A DNA stretch of 64,000 bases. Source: JAHBNG01 sp039028975 (GTDB lineage: Bacteria > Chloroflexota > Anaerolineae > Caldilineales > Caldilineaceae). The position numbers and the translations under genes are program-made. Shown piece by piece: positions 28,030 to 36,354 of the stretch. A model generated the notes under the pieces. The model was not told where the DNA came from and ran no database searches. It worked only from the letters and a program-made list of their open reading frames with translations. The stretch lies in NCBI GenBank assembly GCA_039028975.1, contig JBCCHB010000057.1, positions 1-64,000 on the forward strand. Direction: 5' to 3'. Each line of letters starts with the position of its first letter. Within the stretch, counting starts at the first letter, position 1.

Positions 28030-29091
28030 ATGAGCAGTAGCAAGATACTCCTCGGCCAAATCGCACCGCAACGCAGCACCCAATATGCAGCATTAGCCAC
28101 TGATTTAGCACCTGCGGAGCTCCTACTTAGCCCCTTTGGTCAACGGATTCAGGCCATTGTGCCTTGTGAGCTAGGGGATCAGACGTATCTACGCATTGAA
28201 ATGAGTGCGCCACTAACAGACGACGAACGACACACCCTAGGTACGTTGGCCATGACGAGTGGTTACTTTTTTCTCTACGACCAGATTGGAGAGCGAGAAG
28301 GGCCATTTCTCTTACCGATTGAGAGTGGTTTTATTCCCCAGCAGCCACTAGAGCTGAGTATGGCCCGTCGCTACAAGGGCAAGACCAATGAACTCTTTAC
28401 CCAGTGGCTCTGCAATATTGCCAAATTTAGCTCAGCTTTTTCCAAAACCAATTGGTCAGATCTGACGGTAATCGATCCGTTGTCAGGCGGTGGTACAACC
28501 CTCTTTGTGGCCCTCGTGTTAGGAGCAGGGACTGTCGCTGGCGTTGAACAGGATCTTCACAATAGTAAATCAACTGCGTCATTTCTGCAGCAATTTGCTC
28601 AGGAGAAGCGTATTTCGGCCCGACTCAAAGAAGAACGGCTAAAAAAACTGGGTAGGCGTTGGACCGTGTCAGTGGCCCCTATTGTACCAACGACGGACCA
28701 TGAAGGACTATCCAAAGCAGAGCGGGAGAGAAGGAGGCAGACGGCGCTCTTTGCTAGCGGCGATACGGTCGATGCTCGTCAACTGCTTCCTGGCATCAAA
28801 GCCCATTTGATTGTTACTGATCTGCCCTATGGTATTCAGCACGGTAGTAAACACCCAGGACGGATAAGAACCCTATTAGAGGCGGCTTTACCGGTTTGGG
28901 CGTCCATGTTGCGACGGGGAGGAACCTTGGTCATGGCATGGGATGCAACAACGATATCTAGAAAGCAGATGCACAGTGTAGTTGCAGAAAATTCAGATCT
29001 CAGCGTCCTACACGAATCGCCATACGACCAATTTGAGCATCGAGTCGATCGAGTCATCAAACAGCGTGATGTATTGGTAGCACGTCGTTAA
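28030..29091 (+). CDS. Class I SAM-dependent methyltransferase, TRM11/UPF0020-like
   Basis: 353 residues. Motif I VIDPLSGGGTTLFVAL (147-162) and motif IV TDLPYGIQ with DLPY at 264-267 are typical of RNA-guanine N2 or DNA amino-methyltransferases; the DPxxGxGT form is the TRM11/RlmL-like type. The N-terminal third has no recognisable THUMP domain. A basic insert (about 190-240) separates the motifs. Probably modifies RNA; the target is unknown. Confidence 0.72.
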   Translation: MSSSKILLGQIAPQRSTQYAALATDLAPAELLLSPFGQRIQAIVPCELGDQTYLRIEMSAPLTDDERHTLGTLAMTSGYFFLYDQIGEREGPFLLPIESGFIPQQPLELSMARRYKGKTNELFTQWLCNIAKFSSAFSKTNWSDLTVIDPLSGGGTTLFVALVLGAGTVAGVEQDLHNSKSTASFLQQFAQEKRISARLKEERLKKLGRRWTVSVAPIVPTTDHEGLSKAERERRRQTALFASGDTVDARQLLPGIKAHLIVTDLPYGIQHGSKHPGRIRTLLEAALPVWASMLRRGGTLVMAWDATTISRKQMHSVVAENSDLSVLHESPYDQFEHRVDRVIKQRDVLVARR

Positions 29092-29242
29092 GGCTATTCA
29101 GAACAAGGAAACCTCTGCCCTCATCTGAGGAGAAGCTGTATGGAAAGTCATCCTGTTTGTTTACAGTCGCTTGCGACGGAGCGTGCAGCTCGGTTACGGC
29201 CGCAAAGCGGCACGAAAGCCTAAAGGAAGGAACCAACATCAC

Positions 29243-29271
29243 TTGGCACGAGAATTTAACTGTGCTATAAT
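29243..29271 (+). promoter_or_regulatory. Sigma-70-type promoter of the bifunctional nuclease gene
   Basis: TTGGCA (29243-29248) and TATAAT (29266-29271) are separated by 17 bases, and TGC before the -10 makes it an extended -10. Transcription would start near 29278, about 100 bases before the coding start. Best match to a housekeeping promoter seen in the window. Confidence 0.75.
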
Positions 29272-29381
29272 CTTCCCATGTGACCAGTTTTTGCCCTGAT
29301 ATGCCTGAGCCAAAATGTTTGTTTATCTCTTCTCAGGCCTAAATTCGATAAACCAGCATAGAGTTGGTGGAGATGAGTAAT

Positions 29382-29915
29382 ATGATCGAGGTAACTATTG
29401 ATAGCATCCGTGTCAGCTTGATGAGTCATCATCGTATTGTGGTGCTAAAGGAAGAAGACGGTGAACGTTTACTTCCTATTTGGATAGGTCCATTTGAGGC
29501 TGACGCGATTACGATTCAGCTTCAAGGAATGGATGCAACCCGCCCTCTGACTCATGATCTGCTCAAGACCATTATTGAGACGTTGGGGGCTGAGGTTTTG
29601 AACATTGTTGTGACAGGCTTGGAGACTGCTACATTTTATGCCAAAATTGTCATGGATTTGGATGGTGACACCATTGAGATAGATAGCCGTCCCAGCGATG
29701 CCATTGCTTTGGCTGTGCGAGTCAATGCGCCCATCTATGTAGCCGAAGATGTTATGGATCAAGCGAGTATTGAACCGGGTGAAGAGATGAGCTTGAATGA
29801 TCCTCAGAATGAATTCACAGAGTCGGATGAGCCAGGTGGTGAGGATATTGGCGTCTTCAAGGATCTAATCGAAGGCCTTGATCTAGACGACCCCTTGGGC
29901 AGCACAAACCCTTAA
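29382..29915 (+). CDS. Bifunctional nuclease-domain protein (DUF151)
   Basis: About 177 residues from the ATG at 29382, chosen because GGTGGAG at 29366-29372 is 9 bases away. An ATG at 29373 abuts that site and a TTG at 29364 lies before it. The domain is clear: LPIWIGPFEADAITIQLQG, RPLTHDLL, then IDSRPSDAIALAVRVNAPIYV. Members bear DNase/RNase activity in plants and are common single genes in bacteria. The acidic C-terminal tail (about 45 residues) is variable. A promoter precedes it and a terminator follows. Confidence 0.88.
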   Translation: MIEVTIDSIRVSLMSHHRIVVLKEEDGERLLPIWIGPFEADAITIQLQGMDATRPLTHDLLKTIIETLGAEVLNIVVTGLETATFYAKIVMDLDGDTIEIDSRPSDAIALAVRVNAPIYVAEDVMDQASIEPGEEMSLNDPQNEFTESDEPGGEDIGVFKDLIEGLDLDDPLGSTNP

Positions 29916-30013
29916 CTGCTGCTGCAAAATGATAGACCATCTCTTCTAAATAGAAGTTGGTTTTGCGCTGTAGGCGTATTTTGGCCTATGCGCGCCAAGC
30001 CAACTCATTAATT

Positions 30014-30041
30014 GAGGTTGCCATATGGCGACCTCTTTTTT
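30014..30041 (+). terminator. Rho-independent terminator after the nuclease gene
   Basis: A hairpin GAGGTTGCC-ATAT-GGCGACCTC (30014-30035, nine pairs with one G-U) is followed by six T. A larger imperfect hairpin (29956-30004) lies just upstream. The T-run orientation fits the plus-strand gene. Confidence 0.88.
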
Positions 30042-30058
30042 GTATTAAGGATGGGTGC

Positions 30059-30709
30059 TTAGGCTGTCCCAAACTGACGATCGCCTGCATCGCCTAATCC
30101 AGGCCAAATAAAGCCCTCTGGGAAGGGATCGCTCTCATCGGTCAGTCGTTCATCAACGGCTGCAACATGAATGTCTATATCCGGATGCAGAGCATGGAGT
30201 GCAGCAATCCCCTCTGGTGCAGCGATTACACCGACGAACTTAATCCGCTGAACACCCCAACGCTTCAAAACTTCTACGGCCGCAATAGCCGAACCGCCCG
30301 TTGCTAACATAGGATCTAACAACAAGCAGAGTTGAACAGTTGGCGCAACCGGCAGTTTATTGTAATACTCAACAGGCTGTAGCGTCTCCTCGTCTCGGTA
30401 CAAGCCTAGGTGCCAAACTTCAGCCTGCGGCATCATACTCCATGCACCATCGACCATGCCCAAACCAGCCCGTAGGATTGGCACAAGCCCAATTTTTTCG
30501 GCCAAAAGAGCAGCAACGGTTTCGGTCAGTGGTGTTTCTATCGTGGTGGGTTCCAAAGGTAAATCCGCCGTGGCCTCATAGCAGAGCATCATAGAAAGTT
30601 CACTAATTAATTCGCGAAATTTCTTGGGATCAGTGCTCTTTCGCCGCAACAGGCTCAGCTTGTGCTGAATCAGAGGATGACTAGATGGGTAGACATTTGA
30701 TGCGTCCAA
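30059..30709 (-). CDS. upp: Uracil phosphoribosyltransferase
   Basis: 216 residues, standard for Upp. HPLIQHKLSLLRR near the start, VPILRAGLGMVDG, the PRPP loop LLDPMLATGGSA, and the uracil-binding end DERLTDE ... GLGDAGDRQFGT are all present. It salvages uracil to UMP using PRPP. The start is a TTG with AAAGGA 7-8 bases before it. A TATAAT at 30750-30745 gives a possible promoter. Confidence 0.95.
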   Translation of the reverse strand: MDASNVYPSSHPLIQHKLSLLRRKSTDPKKFRELISELSMMLCYEATADLPLEPTTIETPLTETVAALLAEKIGLVPILRAGLGMVDGAWSMMPQAEVWHLGLYRDEETLQPVEYYNKLPVAPTVQLCLLLDPMLATGGSAIAAVEVLKRWGVQRIKFVGVIAAPEGIAALHALHPDIDIHVAAVDERLTDESDPFPEGFIWPGLGDAGDRQFGTA

Positions 30710-30744
30710 GTAATTTTCCTTTGTCGTCGAATTTTCTGCGCGAA

Positions 30745-30750
30745 ATTATA
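30745..30750 (-). promoter_or_regulatory. Candidate -10 element of upp
   Basis: A perfect TATAAT on the minus strand, about 35 bases before the TTG start of upp. The -35 region (CTGTTC/TTCTTC) is weak, so this is tentative. Confidence 0.45.
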
Positions 30751-30796
30751 GCTGCTTCTACACAGAAGAACAGATTATTTGTTGTATGATATACTA

Positions 30797-30924
30797 TATC
30801 AGTAGATCGCAGCAACGCTGTGAAATGTCATCTTGAAGAGGAACGATGAGAAATCTTTCTCCTGTCGCCCACTTAAGGTTTCTCTTCATACTTCGTCGGA
30901 ATGACACATTGCGATCTACTGATA
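30797..30924. repeat. Family D/E palindrome, about 128 bp
   Basis: TATCAGTAGATCGCA (30797-30811) is matched by its exact complement at 30910-30924. The inside holds TGTCATCTTGAAGAGGAACGATGAGAAATCT-type sequence and its imperfect complement (GTTTCTCTTCATACTTCGTCGGAATGACA), so the whole unit can fold into one long hairpin. Related sequences occur at 56012-56102 and 62688-62766. Confidence 0.8.
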
Positions 30925-31330
30925 CTAATTGGCTCACAACGGGGCAATCCAAAATTTTAGTGGGAACGCGGAATGAGCACTCTCGAATGCGGCGTGTACT
31001 CGAATAATCCGGCGTAAGAGATTACACGCAGTAGGATTTCTCGAAGTGAACTGTCGAGTACAGATTTCTCGTCGTCCCACCGTCGTATTGCAGCTCGTGA
31101 AACGGTTGCGAAGCAACGCTATAGCCAAACAAAATGACGGATTTTGATCTACTGCCATGAAAACAACAAAGGTAAAAAGATTAGAAAGATTAAGAATCTG
31201 CGCAATCTCCTAAATCTTTGTTCGGTTTTCATTCCCTGTGGCGCAGCCTCTTACATGTTGTGGCGCAGCCACTTACATGTTTCACTACTAGAGTATAAAT
31301 GAGGGCGCAGTTTACTTGCGCTGAGGCCAT
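30925..31330. other. Gene-free region with a 22-bp direct duplication
   Basis: Between upp and the DksA-like gene. Up to about 31157 it has fragments resembling the GAGAAATCT / AGATTTCTCG repeats but no clean palindrome. At 31237-31258 and 31259-31280 two 22-bp units (starting TGTGGCGCAGCC) follow one another with a single mismatch. No gene is visible. Confidence 0.55.
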
Positions 31331-31696
31331 CTAGCGACCGCGACGACTTAGACGCTCAACCTCTCGCTGGCAGGGTACACAAAGTGTAGCATCCGGCTTA
31401 ATCTCCAAACGCTCAGGTTCGATTGGTTCACCACACCGGTCGCAAATTCCATACTGTCCCTTCTGCATAGATTGCAGAGCAGCATCAATGTTATTTACCT
31501 TGCGTTCAAGAACAGCAATTAGAGCAGCATTTTTCTCGCGTTCAGAGACTTCAGAGTCACCTTCTTCTGGATCAATGTCGACCTCAGCCAGCATAAACTC
31601 ACGCAATTTGCTCAGCTCGGATTCCGCCTTAGCGCGCTCGGATAATAACTCCTTCTCCTTCAGTTTAGATAATTCTTCTTGGTTATTGGGGGCCAC
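31331..31696 (-). CDS. DksA/TraR-family zinc-finger protein
   Basis: 121 residues: an N-terminal coiled coil (about 5-80, with acidic DIDPEEGDSEV near the middle) and a C-terminal zinc finger ICDRCGEPIEPERL ... CVPC, four cysteines. DksA-type proteins insert the coiled coil into the RNA polymerase secondary channel; many short members are of unknown role. GTG start with GAGGTG 6 bases before it. A good promoter (TTGACC-17-TATAAC) lies upstream. Confidence 0.87.
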   Translation of the reverse strand: MAPNNQEELSKLKEKELLSERAKAESELSKLREFMLAEVDIDPEEGDSEVSEREKNAALIAVLERKVNNIDAALQSMQKGQYGICDRCGEPIEPERLEIKPDATLCVPCQREVERLSRRGR

Positions 31697-31754
31697 GAAT
31701 TCACCTCATTCTTACATAAAATATGATTACTCAAAAATACAAAATATCAGACAG

Positions 31755-31783
31755 GTTATAGCAGCTTTTTGTCAAAAGGTCAA
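31755..31783 (-). promoter_or_regulatory. Promoter of the DksA/TraR-like gene
   Basis: On the minus strand TTGACC (31783-31778) and TATAAC (31760-31755) are 17 bases apart, a near-consensus housekeeping promoter about 55 bases before the GTG start. Confidence 0.65.
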
Positions 31784-31819
31784 GCATCGTCGCAAGAATA
31801 AAGCATTTTTGACATAATC

Positions 31820-31828
31820 TGATATAAT
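31820..31828 (+). promoter_or_regulatory. Extended -10 promoter of ruvB
   Basis: TGATATAAT (-10 hexamer at 31823-31828) is an extended -10. There is no good -35 at 17 bases. A transcript would start about 75 bases before the ruvB ATG. It is divergent from the promoter of the DksA-like gene. Confidence 0.55.
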
Positions 31829-31907
31829 AAGGGCAAATAGAACATCCGTGCAAATTTGGCACGACGCCAAGTTTGTTGAACAAGATTCAATGATGGGAAC
31901 TTAAGAA

Positions 31908-33008
31908 ATGGCTGATGAGCGGACCCACCATAGTCCTCACAATCCGACGGCTGACTCTCCGCCGCAGAGGAGCAAACCTGATAATTCGCCCGACCGCACT
32001 GTCTCTGGTGAGGAGCAGATCGGCGATAAACAGGTTGATCATGCATTGCGTCCTCGTACGCTCAAAGAGATGATTGGCCAGGAGAGGTTGCGAGAAAAGA
32101 TGCAAATTCTCGTAACTGCTGCTCGCCAACGCGGAGAGGCCCTGGATCATGTACTGTTATATGGGCCGCCGGGTCTTGGCAAAACTACCCTTAGCCACGT
32201 ATTGGCCAATGAAATGGATGGCAACCTTAAAGTTTCTGCCGGTCCAGCCATCGAAAAGGCGGGTGACTTAGCTGCAATTCTCACCAGCTTACGCCAAGGG
32301 GACATTCTCTTCATTGATGAAATCCACCGCCTGCGCAGTGCCGTAGAAGAGGTGCTCTACCCTGCCATGGAAGATTTCTCTCTCAATATTGTTGTTGGCA
32401 GCGGACCTGGCGCACGGAATATCCAGTTGAGCTTACCCAAATTTACGGTGGTTGGGGCCACCACCCGTTTGGCCATGCTTACATCCCCCCTACGCGCCCG
32501 CTTTGGCGTGGTTGAGCGTTTCGACTTTTATGAGGTTCATGCTTTACAAGAGATCATTACACGGGCGGCAGCTCTGCTTCAGACTGAAATTGACGAAGAA
32601 GGGGCCTATGAGGTTGCCAAGCGCTCTCGAGGAACACCCCGTATTGCACTCCGTCTGCTGCGTAGGGTGCGGGATTATGCCCAGGTGCGTGGTGATGGAA
32701 CTGTTAATCTGGATATAGCGAAGCTGGCTCTAGCCATGCAGGATGTTGATGAGATTGGTCTAGATGACTTAGATAGGCGGGTTTTGGACACGATCATCAT
32801 GAAGTTTAATGGTGGCCCGGTAGGGCTAGACACGTTGGCAGCAAGCATCAGTGAGGAAGGGGATACGATTATGGATGTAGTGGAGCCTTATCTGCTTCAG
32901 CATGGCTTTATCGACCGGACACGCAGTGGACGAGTGGCGACTCGGGCGGCTTATGAGCACATGCGCGTTCCCTATCCGGATATACCAAAGCAGGCTGGGT
33001 TATTTTAA
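31908..33008 (+). CDS. ruvB: Holliday junction branch migration helicase subunit RuvB
   Basis: 366 residues. After a non-conserved acidic/polar extension of about 45 residues comes LRPRTLKEMIGQERLREK, Walker A GPPGLGKT (86-93), Walker B ILFIDEIHRL, GATTR sensor, and the C-terminal winged helix (RTRSGRVATRAAYEH). It is the motor that drives branch migration with RuvA. ruvA and ruvC are not in this window. The stop codon lies at the start of a family B repeat that is interrupted by a family A element. Confidence 0.96.
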   Translation: MADERTHHSPHNPTADSPPQRSKPDNSPDRTVSGEEQIGDKQVDHALRPRTLKEMIGQERLREKMQILVTAARQRGEALDHVLLYGPPGLGKTTLSHVLANEMDGNLKVSAGPAIEKAGDLAAILTSLRQGDILFIDEIHRLRSAVEEVLYPAMEDFSLNIVVGSGPGARNIQLSLPKFTVVGATTRLAMLTSPLRARFGVVERFDFYEVHALQEIITRAAALLQTEIDEEGAYEVAKRSRGTPRIALRLLRRVRDYAQVRGDGTVNLDIAKLALAMQDVDEIGLDDLDRRVLDTIIMKFNGGPVGLDTLAASISEEGDTIMDVVEPYLLQHGFIDRTRSGRVATRAAYEHMRVPYPDIPKQAGLF

Positions 33009-33165
33009 GCACGAGAATCAATTATACTCGGCTCCGTTTGAAAACACGAGTTTGGTCACTCTGGTAGAGCATCGGAAAACTCCTGTTTTCAAAACGACCG
33101 CAGTATAGTTTGGTCATTTGATGGGGCTACGCCCGAGTGAAACGCGCGATTTGTTTGCGACTCAC
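33003..33165. repeat. Family B repeat, copy 3, interrupted by a family A element
   Basis: The left part TTTTAAGCACGAGAATCAAT (33003-33022) overlaps the ruvB stop codon. The right part GTTTGGTCATTTGATGGGGC ... GCGCGATTTGTTTGCGACTC begins at 33108. Together they match the uninterrupted copies at 37540, 50431 and 53210. The sequence between (33023-33107) is family A copy 1, with TATA at each edge. Confidence 0.75.
33023..33107. repeat. Family A MITE-like element, copy 1
   Basis: About 85 bp with long imperfect terminal inverted repeats: CTCGGCTCCGTTTGAAAAC on the left, GTTTTCAAAACGACCGCAG on the right. The inner CTCTGGTAGA is shared with the other copies. TATA flanks both ends, as expected for TA-targeting transposition. 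No coding capacity. Confidence 0.82.
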
Positions 33166-33193
33166 TCCATACTCAAGACCGCTAGTTAACTGG

Positions 33194-34021
33194 CTATGAG
33201 TCTAGACCACTCTCTTGGGCAAGATAGAGTGCTTGGAGATTCAGCAGATGTCGCTCCTCCGATAGTGACGATGAGCGGGTCGATGGCAACAGGGAGTCAC
33301 TCAACGAGAGCAGCGTTGCCAAGCCATCTTCTTCTTGGCCGGTAGTTGCCTCTACAACCCGTTGTAGGGCGTGTATATACGCCACATCGGCAGCCAGACG
33401 CCCCATGACGTCAACGGCATCACTTACAGCCGTACCACACTGCGGAATCATTAGTTGGAAATGCTGATTTTTGACTAATGAGGCCAAGAAACGTAAGGCA
33501 TTCAGTACATCGTCCCCGTCCGTGTGATCAGCAATAAGAGGCAGGAGCGCATCACTACCCAATACCCCGCTACAGACAATGCCTAAAGTAGGCAGATGGA
33601 TAATCGTGCCGGCTTGAAAGGAGTGGAGATCTAAGAAATGGTCGCCAATACGGATGTGGGCAACCCCACCAGCTTGGGTCTGGACTTGAGGGAAGGTCAG
33701 TGATGGACTCTCTGTGGCAAGAGGTGTTGTATATAGGGCAGCTACATTCCCCTCTAGCCGAAAACGTTCAACAGCATCACGAGGCGGATCAATGAGTAGC
33801 AGCTCAGTCGTCTCTTGTGGTCCTTGTTCGTCCAAAGAGAGGGTAAATTGAATGGACGAAGCCAAAGCAGGGCCTCGCTCTTGTCCCAGCACAAAGAGAG
33901 TATTCTGGGGAGGAGTTCCCTGAGCATACAGTTCAACATGTTCATAAAGCTGCTGAATCTGAATCGGCTCAGGGTCTGGCGAGATACCAGATGGACTTAT
34001 AGGAAGCTCAGTCGAATTCAT
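33194..34021 (-). CDS. Uncharacterised protein, possibly a degenerate metallo-beta-lactamase fold
   Basis: 275 residues, no signal peptide or membrane segment. The middle (IGDHFLDLHSFQAGTIIHLP ... GIVCSGVLGSD ... QLMIPQCGT) has the spacing of a metallo-beta-lactamase-like sandwich, but the HxHxDH metal signature is absent. If related, it is probably not a hydrolase. The start overlaps the end of the 77-residue gene by four bases (ATGA). Last gene of the DUF1257/DUF2997 cluster behind glcDEF. Family assignment is weak. Confidence 0.5.
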   Translation of the reverse strand: MNSTELPISPSGISPDPEPIQIQQLYEHVELYAQGTPPQNTLFVLGQERGPALASSIQFTLSLDEQGPQETTELLLIDPPRDAVERFRLEGNVAALYTTPLATESPSLTFPQVQTQAGGVAHIRIGDHFLDLHSFQAGTIIHLPTLGIVCSGVLGSDALLPLIADHTDGDDVLNALRFLASLVKNQHFQLMIPQCGTAVSDAVDVMGRLAADVAYIHALQRVVEATTGQEEDGLATLLSLSDSLLPSTRSSSLSEERHLLNLQALYLAQESGLDS

Positions 34022-34251
34022 TCGGCGTTCAGGGTGAGACCAATTTTTTGCAGTCTCTCGGCCAATTCGGCAGGCATATCCGCCACGACGATCTCACCGT
34101 TGGGCAAGAGGTAAATTTCTGTTTCAGTTGGAAAGAGGCTGGTAAAGGGTGCGACAGGCAGGTCTGCCGTACCATTCTTCCGGTCAACCGAATCATTCAG
34201 AGTTAAAGTGGTCTGTTTTATAGGAGTCATAGCGTCTCGAATCTCGCTCAC
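34018..34251 (-). CDS. Small uncharacterised protein (77 aa)
   Basis: Not recognised. The start is GTG at 34251, or ATG at 34230 (70 residues). Its second half (TEIYLLPNGEIVVADMPAEL) has a strand-turn-strand with LPNGEIVVAD, like the LHPDGSVEY strands of the neighbouring DUF2997 protein. It lies 3 bases after that gene and overlaps the next by four bases, so it is almost certainly translated as part of the operon. Confidence 0.55.
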   Translation of the reverse strand: MSEIRDAMTPIKQTTLTLNDSVDRKNGTADLPVAPFTSLFPTETEIYLLPNGEIVVADMPAELAERLQKIGLTLNAE

Positions 34252-34254
34252 AGA

Positions 34255-34449
34255 TCAATTTTCTCCAATTGAGATTTGGACATCTTGACCAAAGTCATAA
34301 TACTCGCCGGTCTTTTCTTCTACTTCAACACGGCCAAGCTGCTCCAATAGCTGGCTGATCGATTCGCAGCCACTGCCCTTGATGCCCTTGATTGTGTACT
34401 CAACGCTCCCATCAGGGTGAACTAAGATTTCGATCTCTTCTCTTTGCAT
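34255..34449 (-). CDS. DUF2997 protein
   Basis: 64 residues matching the small DUF2997 family: IEILVHPDGSVEYTIKGIKG, then a conserved Cys (GCES), then LGRVEVEEKTGEYYDF. Members are found beside DUF1257 genes in cyanobacteria and other bacteria, often with a ferredoxin or AAA+ gene; function unknown. Here it starts 12 bases after the DUF1257 gene. Confidence 0.8.
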   Translation of the reverse strand: MQREEIEILVHPDGSVEYTIKGIKGSGCESISQLLEQLGRVEVEEKTGEYYDFGQDVQISIGEN

Positions 34450-34461
34450 AGTATCCTCAAC

Positions 34462-34836
34462 CTATTGCCAACGGCGTACAGTCAGCCGAATAACCTGATC
34501 CGCGCCCACTGTCTCTTCAACAAGATCAAATCCAGCCTGTTCGGTCTCACGCAGCACAATCCGATAGGCGTACCGTTGTTGGATCGATTCGACCGTTTTC
34601 TGAATGCCATGCATCTGCATATCATCGCCGATCACTTCCAGCAGACCATCTTCTTTTTGGCGGAAACCAAAATGAGCACCCGGCTTTCGCACCAATACAG
34701 GGACTAGCTCTTTGTGACCACTATAAATATGCTTATATTGCTGGTTGGCTTCATACGGGATACTCAGATCATCTAACGCTTCCATGACGATATCAGCATC
34801 TCGCAGTTCGGTATTTATCTTGACAAATTTTGACAT
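34462..34836 (-). CDS. DUF1257 (Ycf35-like) protein
   Basis: 124 residues, the normal length of DUF1257, the family of the plastid/cyanobacterial Ycf35 protein: MSKFVKINTELRDADIVMEAL at the start, GFRQKEDGLLEVIGDDMQ in the middle, and YAYRIVLRETEQAGFDLVEE near the end. Function is unknown. CCGGAGG lies about 10 bases before the ATG. It follows glcF by 57 bases on the same strand, which puts it in or next to the glycolate oxidase operon. Confidence 0.82.
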   Translation of the reverse strand: MSKFVKINTELRDADIVMEALDDLSIPYEANQQYKHIYSGHKELVPVLVRKPGAHFGFRQKEDGLLEVIGDDMQMHGIQKTVESIQQRYAYRIVLRETEQAGFDLVEETVGADQVIRLTVRRWQ

Positions 34837-34893
34837 TTTCTGCCTCCGGAGGAGAGTATATAAATACGATACGTAATCGGTATTCGGTTATGA

Positions 34894-36171
34894 TCATCGG
34901 TTGCTACGGTATGCGGCTGCCAAAAGCCCCATGGTATGTTGAACGGGTATAGGCTGACCTAACTCTTGTAGATGACTCTGAATTTGGGTCATGCAGCCTA
35001 TATTCCCTGTCACCACCAGATCGGCACCTGTCTGCATAATATTCTCCGCTTTTCGCAGCCCAATCTGTCGAGCAAGGTCTGGTTGCTCCAAATTATACGT
35101 GCCAGCAGACCCACAACACAAATCGCCTTCGTTGATTTCTAAAAGCGATACATTGGGAATGGAGCGTAGCAATTGACGAGGTTGGCTTGTCACCCTCTGC
35201 GCATGAGCCAGATGACAGGCATCATGATAAGCAACATTCAGGTCGGTAGGCAATGGAGGTGGTTCAACAAGACCAAGGTGGGCCAGGAAAACGCTTACAT
35301 CCTGGACGCCTTGAGCAAACTCTCGGGCATCCGCCTCTAAGTCACTACCTTTGAATAGCAATCCATACTCTTTCATACCAGAACCGCAACCTGCCGCGTT
35401 GGTGATGATAGCATCAATAGAGCCAGAACGCAATAGTGGCAAAAAGAGAGAAATATTGTGGGCCGCCAATGACTGGGCTTGGTTCGCCATCCCTGTATGC
35501 ATGGAGAGCGAGCCACAGCATCCCTGTCCCTCTGGAATGAGAATATCAACGCCATTTTGCGTTAGTACCTCAATGGTATCTTCATTGATCTCTGGGGCCA
35601 ATACCTGCTGTACACACCCAACCAACATAGCTACCTTGGCACGACGTTTCCCACGCGCTGGAATCAGCTTAGGGAACGTGCTCCTTTTGGGCAAAGAATC
35701 GGGCAAGAGCTGTAACATGGAACCAAGCGGCTCTGGTAACAGCCCCTGAAGAGGGCGTGCCAGCCGTCCCATAGATGCGGCAAGCCGGAACCGTTCTGGG
35801 TAGGGCAACGTTTCGCGCACCAAGAGCCTAGTTAGCCTCTCCATAGGAGAGCGTGTTCTCTCTTCTTCCGCAGTTGATCGGAAGGGCATGAGCAGCTCTC
35901 CATATTCCACTCCAGAAGGGCAAGCCGTAACGCAGGCCATGCAGCCTAGGCAGCGATCCGTGTAAGGCAAGGTAGAATCCAGGGAGAGCGAACTCTCCAT
36001 CTGTTCCTTCATCAAATAGATACGACCGCGCGGCGAATCCATCTCTTCGCCCATTACCTTATAGGTGGGGCAGGCAGAGAGGCAAAAGCCACAGTGAACG
36101 CACTTTTCAATGGCATGAGTCATTTCGGGGCCTTGGGGGCCAAGGGTTTCCAAATGAATTTGGTGTTGCAT
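34894..36171 (-). CDS. glcF: Glycolate oxidase iron-sulfur subunit
   Basis: 425 residues. Two 4Fe-4S motifs (CVHCGFCLSACP and CLGCMACVTACP) are followed by two cysteine-rich CCG-type domains (GCVQQV ... EGQGCCG; AYHDACHLAH ... GDLCCGSAG). GlcF passes electrons from the flavin subunits to the membrane quinone pool. Third gene of glcD-glcE-glcF on the minus strand, in the usual order. Confidence 0.93.
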   Translation of the reverse strand: MQHQIHLETLGPQGPEMTHAIEKCVHCGFCLSACPTYKVMGEEMDSPRGRIYLMKEQMESSLSLDSTLPYTDRCLGCMACVTACPSGVEYGELLMPFRSTAEEERTRSPMERLTRLLVRETLPYPERFRLAASMGRLARPLQGLLPEPLGSMLQLLPDSLPKRSTFPKLIPARGKRRAKVAMLVGCVQQVLAPEINEDTIEVLTQNGVDILIPEGQGCCGSLSMHTGMANQAQSLAAHNISLFLPLLRSGSIDAIITNAAGCGSGMKEYGLLFKGSDLEADAREFAQGVQDVSVFLAHLGLVEPPPLPTDLNVAYHDACHLAHAQRVTSQPRQLLRSIPNVSLLEINEGDLCCGSAGTYNLEQPDLARQIGLRKAENIMQTGADLVVTGNIGCMTQIQSHLQELGQPIPVQHTMGLLAAAYRSNR

Positions 36172-36354
36172 AGCTGCTTAGCAAGTTACCTTATTGTTCA
36201 ATTTGCAAAGATTTATGAATAGATAGTCAGTGTCATTGAGCTAGGCTATTCCAGAAATAGCTCTTCTAGGTATACGAAGTGCGAAGTACGCGTACTGGTA
36301 TTTTTTACATCAAGCGACTCTCGGCCAGACGGCTAGCCGACTGGAACCGGCTGC

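Noticed and set aside
31808..31828. TTGACA close to TATAAT before ruvB
   Set aside because: Only 8-9 bases apart, too close for a -35/-10 pair; only the extended -10 was kept.
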